From NCBI RefSeq assembly GCF_014696315.1, contig NZ_JACJPX010000079.1, forward strand, positions 1-35,937: DNA of 35,937 nucleotides. Reading direction: 5' to 3'. The DNA is from Calothrix membranacea FACHB-236. Lineage in GTDB: Bacteria; Cyanobacteriota; Cyanobacteriia; Cyanobacteriales; Nostocaceae. Positions 33,847 through 35,937 of the stretch are shown one piece after another. The notes below the pieces were generated by a model. It made no database searches, had not been told where the DNA came from, and saw only the letters and a list, made by a program, of their open reading frames with translations. A program made the position numbers and the translations under genes. The first letter of the stretch is position 1. Each line of letters opens with the position of its first letter.

Positions 33847-34620
33847 ATGCTAGCTGCTACAAAATGTTTTCGTGTTGATGAGTTGACGGTGCAAATTTAT
33901 AACAATGAAGCCGAAATGGCACAAGATGTTGCAGCAATTGCACAACAATATCTACAAAATGTGCTTCAGCACAAAGATACTGCTGCGGTATTGTTAGCAA
34001 CCGGAAATTCTCAACTGAAATTTCTCGATGCATTAATTGCCTTAGGTGGTGTAGATTGGTCGCGAATTATCCTATTTCATTTAGATGAATATTTAGGAAT
34101 TTCTAGCGATCATGCTGCTAGTTTTCGCCGCTATTTGCGAGAACGTGTGGAACAGCGAGTTAACCCTAAGCAATTTCACTATATTGAAGGTGATACATTG
34201 CAACCATTAGCAGAGTGCGATCGCTATAGTAAATTACTGCAAGCACAGCCAATTGACTTATGCTGTCTTGGTGTTGGCGAAAATGGACATTTGGCTTTTA
34301 ACGATCCCTCTGTAGCAGATTTTCAAGATCCTTACAGGGTAAAACTAGTAAAACTAGATGCTATCAATCGGCAACAACAAGTAAATACTGGTCAGTTTCC
34401 TAGTTTGGAAAATGTACCGCAATATGCATTTACTGTCACGCTACCATTGATTTGTGCAGCTAAAAAAATTATCTGCCTTGCGCCAGATAATCGTAAAGCA
34501 AATATTGTTAAGGATATCTTACACGGGCCGATTAACACAAAATGTCCTGCCTCGATTCTGCGTCAACAAACCCAAGCTACACTATTTTTAGATAGTAACT
34601 CTGCCAGTTTATTGGCTTAA
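33847..34620 (+). CDS. nagB: Glucosamine-6-phosphate deaminase
   Basis: NagB converts glucosamine-6-phosphate to fructose-6-phosphate and ammonia. The 257-residue protein has ATGNSQLKFLDAL (near 51-63), the catalytic FHLDEYLG with the Asp general base, and GVGENGHLAFNDP with the His of the active site; a C-terminal PASILRQQTQATLFLD follows. Some members of the fold are 6-phosphogluconolactonases, but the LDEY and GHLAFNDP motifs favour NagB. It appears monocistronic. Confidence 0.9.
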   Translation: MLAATKCFRVDELTVQIYNNEAEMAQDVAAIAQQYLQNVLQHKDTAAVLLATGNSQLKFLDALIALGGVDWSRIILFHLDEYLGISSDHAASFRRYLRERVEQRVNPKQFHYIEGDTLQPLAECDRYSKLLQAQPIDLCCLGVGENGHLAFNDPSVADFQDPYRVKLVKLDAINRQQQVNTGQFPSLENVPQYAFTVTLPLICAAKKIICLAPDNRKANIVKDILHGPINTKCPASILRQQTQATLFLDSNSASLLA

Positions 34621-34740
34621 AATAGCGCTGATTAAGGTCTCTATAAATTAGAGCCACACTCTCTGCGTAATTATTTAATATTATTTAAAGTTATACAAAA
34701 TATTAGAGAACTCCAAAAAATAAATTATTCCGTTAAAGTC

Positions 34741-34817
34741 GTTAACGGTTGACAGTTCACAGTTAACCGTCAACCATCAACAATAGCAATGGAATATTTT
34801 TTTACTTGGAAATCCCT
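34741..34817 (+). repeat. Composite repeat: GTTAAC hairpin plus GGAATAT/GGAAATCC core
   Basis: A hairpin with arms GTTAACGGTTGAC and GTTAACCGTCAAC (34741-34774) is followed by CAATAGCAAT and the core GGAATATTTTTTTACTTGGA ending AATCCC. The same order of parts occurs on the minus strand at 242-313, and the arm GTTAACCGTCAAC is identical. It sits between the convergent nagB and the small Cys-rich gene. Confidence 0.65.
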
Positions 34818-35020
34818 TACTTATAATATCCCTGCGATTTTAAATTAGACAAACAAGACTCTAAATGCGAACATTCCTCACATTGAAGTTCCTTACCTGG
34901 GTTAACACATCCACAGGGAGGATTCACAAAACATTCAGCAACCTGTTGGGTGATACGATATTTTTTACCTACAAACTCTAAAGCAGCTTCTTGTAAACAA
35001 AGCATTAAATCTCGCACCAT
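34817..35020 (-). CDS. Small cysteine-rich hypothetical protein
   Basis: The 67-residue protein has seven cysteines: one near the N-terminus and six between residues 30 and 56 (CFVNPPCGC, CEEC and SC). The pattern suggests a metal site, perhaps zinc or an Fe-S cluster, but no known spacing is matched. I do not recognise the family. The N-terminal helix MVRDLMLCLQEAALEF looks real. It is convergent with nagB. Confidence 0.55.
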   Translation of the reverse strand: MVRDLMLCLQEAALEFVGKKYRITQQVAECFVNPPCGCVNPGKELQCEECSHLESCLSNLKSQGYYK

Positions 35021-35250
35021 AAATAGTTACCTGGACTTTCCTGTTCCTGACTGAAAGGATGTATTGAATTAATAAAAGTAGAGGCAGAAGGCAATTATGC
35101 TGATAGGAACTCGCACCCCTCATCTATCCTAAATTTCATCCGATATTGTCTTTGTCTTCGCCTGCTACTTTGTTGTTATAATTTCGGTATTCTATCTACA
35201 AGCAAGCCATATTTTTGTTGAAACATCTGCTTAATGTAAAGACTGAAAAT

Positions 35251-35448
35251 TCAGGCTGGTGAATAATCAGTCCATTCAGAAATTACATCTTCTACTACAA
35301 ATTCTTTTCTTTGTGAGTTTTTAGCTTCATCTACCAGGACTTTTAGAGTTGTGGTATAGACATTATTCATGATTTGATGCCCATAACCAATAACTTTGCC
35401 TAGATGTCCAGTTTTTTGATTTAACACATAGTCCCCAATGTTAAACAT
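35251..35448 (-). CDS. Small conserved hypothetical protein with SH3-like/KOW-like start
   Basis: The 65-residue protein begins MFNIGDYVLNQKTGHLGKVI, a pattern of small beta-barrel modules (KOW or CarD-like), and continues with a TTTLKVLVDE strand and a basic/acidic end. I prefer the internal Met at 35448; the frame from 35463 adds MVVTA. Similar small proteins occur in Nostocales, function unknown. It shares strand with the Cys-rich gene, 230 bases apart. Confidence 0.6.
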   Translation of the reverse strand: MFNIGDYVLNQKTGHLGKVIGYGHQIMNNVYTTTLKVLVDEAKNSQRKEFVVEDVISEWTDYSPA

Positions 35449-35808
35449 AGCCGTAACTACCACTTATTCATTGATGATGTCTCTATATTGTCTATAGATT
35501 AGTCCAGAATAACTTCATGCTTTAAGCATGACTTATATAATACCTAAGGTATATTAAACTGTTTTCATATCATTTTTTTGCTCTATCTTTGGGAATAAAT
35601 AATATTGCTGAAATTCTATAAGCAAACGTTTTACTATTGCATCATCCCGCTTAAGAGAGTTGTATCAAGTTGTGTCTAAGAGACGATTCGTAAACAAAAG
35701 CTTCATAGGTTTTTGAAAAGTGATTGGCAGTGATTTTCAAGCTATTTTTGCACAGGATGATTTTTGTTTGGTTATACCAAATTGAAAAAAGAATGCGATA
35801 GATTGTAG
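35449..35808. other. Intergenic region before the right insertion sequence
   Basis: AT-rich sequence with a palindrome CATGCTTTAAGCATG at 35516-35530. No gene is seen. The last bases before the insertion sequence read GCGATAGATTGTAG. Confidence 0.4.
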
Positions 35809-35937
35809 GGGCAAGGCATTGCCCATTGGTGTCAAGTTAAGCTAAAAGGAAGCATAAGATGTAATCTTAGAATATCAATTCTGATGTTCTAAGTGATACA
35901 TCATGAGTAGAAAAGCAAGAGCGCGAACAGGAAACCC
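35809..35937 (+). mobile_element. Insertion sequence end with start of a transposase-like frame (right copy)
   Basis: This is the inverted copy of 1-129 with one mismatch. It starts at the near-palindrome GGGCAAGGCATTGCCC. An ATG at 35903 opens MSRKARARTGNP, running off the window. The preceding 94 bases would be the terminal repeat and promoter of the element. Confidence 0.7.

Noticed and set aside
1-35937. The whole window as a composite transposon
   Set aside because: Flanking inverted IS ends would allow it, but the contents include core genes (guaA, cp12, trmB, cbiD, pxcA). An assembly break in a repeated IS is the simpler reading.

Overview
The window reads as chromosomal DNA from a filamentous, probably heterocyst-forming cyanobacterium of the Nostoc/Tolypothrix/Calothrix kind. 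The evidence is many GCGATCGC (HIP1) octamers, abundant short tandem repeats between genes, and cyanobacterial core genes: pxcA, cp12, cbiD, guaA, a DUF3177 gene and trmB. I found no tRNA, rRNA, CRISPR array or prophage. Both ends of the window carry the same 129-base sequence in inverted orientation. It leads outward into an identical short reading frame, so the window is most likely a contig that stops in two copies of one insertion sequence.

Layout. 1-4 kb: pxcA, then a gene-poor 1.3 kb stretch with two MITE-like elements, a pentapeptide-repeat gene, a second copy of one MITE and a truncated Uma2-like remnant. 4-10 kb: a glycosyltransferase with TPRs, an aspartate aminotransferase, a stand-alone Fe(II)/2-oxoglutarate oxygenase, a secreted SH3 protein and a CDF metal transporter. 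10-19 kb: housekeeping and conserved genes (guaA, cbiD, a 100-residue conserved protein, DUF3177, cp12, a FIST sensor protein, a metallophosphoesterase, trmB). 19.7-27.2 kb: a pyrimidine-scavenging region. 27-32 kb: accessory genes, namely a broken amino-acid-binding protein, a zinc-finger-like hypothetical, an SDR/flavin-monooxygenase pair and a VOC protein. 32-36 kb: a YdcF-like protein, an exported protein, a frameshifted conserved gene, nagB and two small proteins.

The most interesting part is 19.7-27.2 kb. Three minus-strand genes lie in the order URC1-like (GTP cyclohydrolase II paralogue), URC4-like (DUF1688) and upp (uracil phosphoribosyltransferase). These are the core set of the URC uracil-degradation pathway defined genetically in the yeast Lachancea kluyveri. 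Two BmpA-type nucleoside ABC permeases converge on them from one side. A TPR gene and an NMT1-type solute-binding lipoprotein diverge from them on the other. The divergent intergenic region holds GTATTACTGAATAC, a perfect GTA-N8-TAC NtcA box, followed 21 bases later, on the URC1 side, by a TAN3T -10 element. This suggests a nitrogen-controlled uptake and breakdown system for uracil or nucleosides. No ATPase for either transporter is present here.

Repeat traffic is heavy. Short tandem repeats sit in almost every gap of the pyrimidine region and reach into coding ends (permease C-terminus, URC4 N-terminus). At least three repeat families occur in more than one copy: a TATAG-ended MITE, a GTTGAC/GTTAAC hairpin, and a GGAATAT...GGAAGTCC core.
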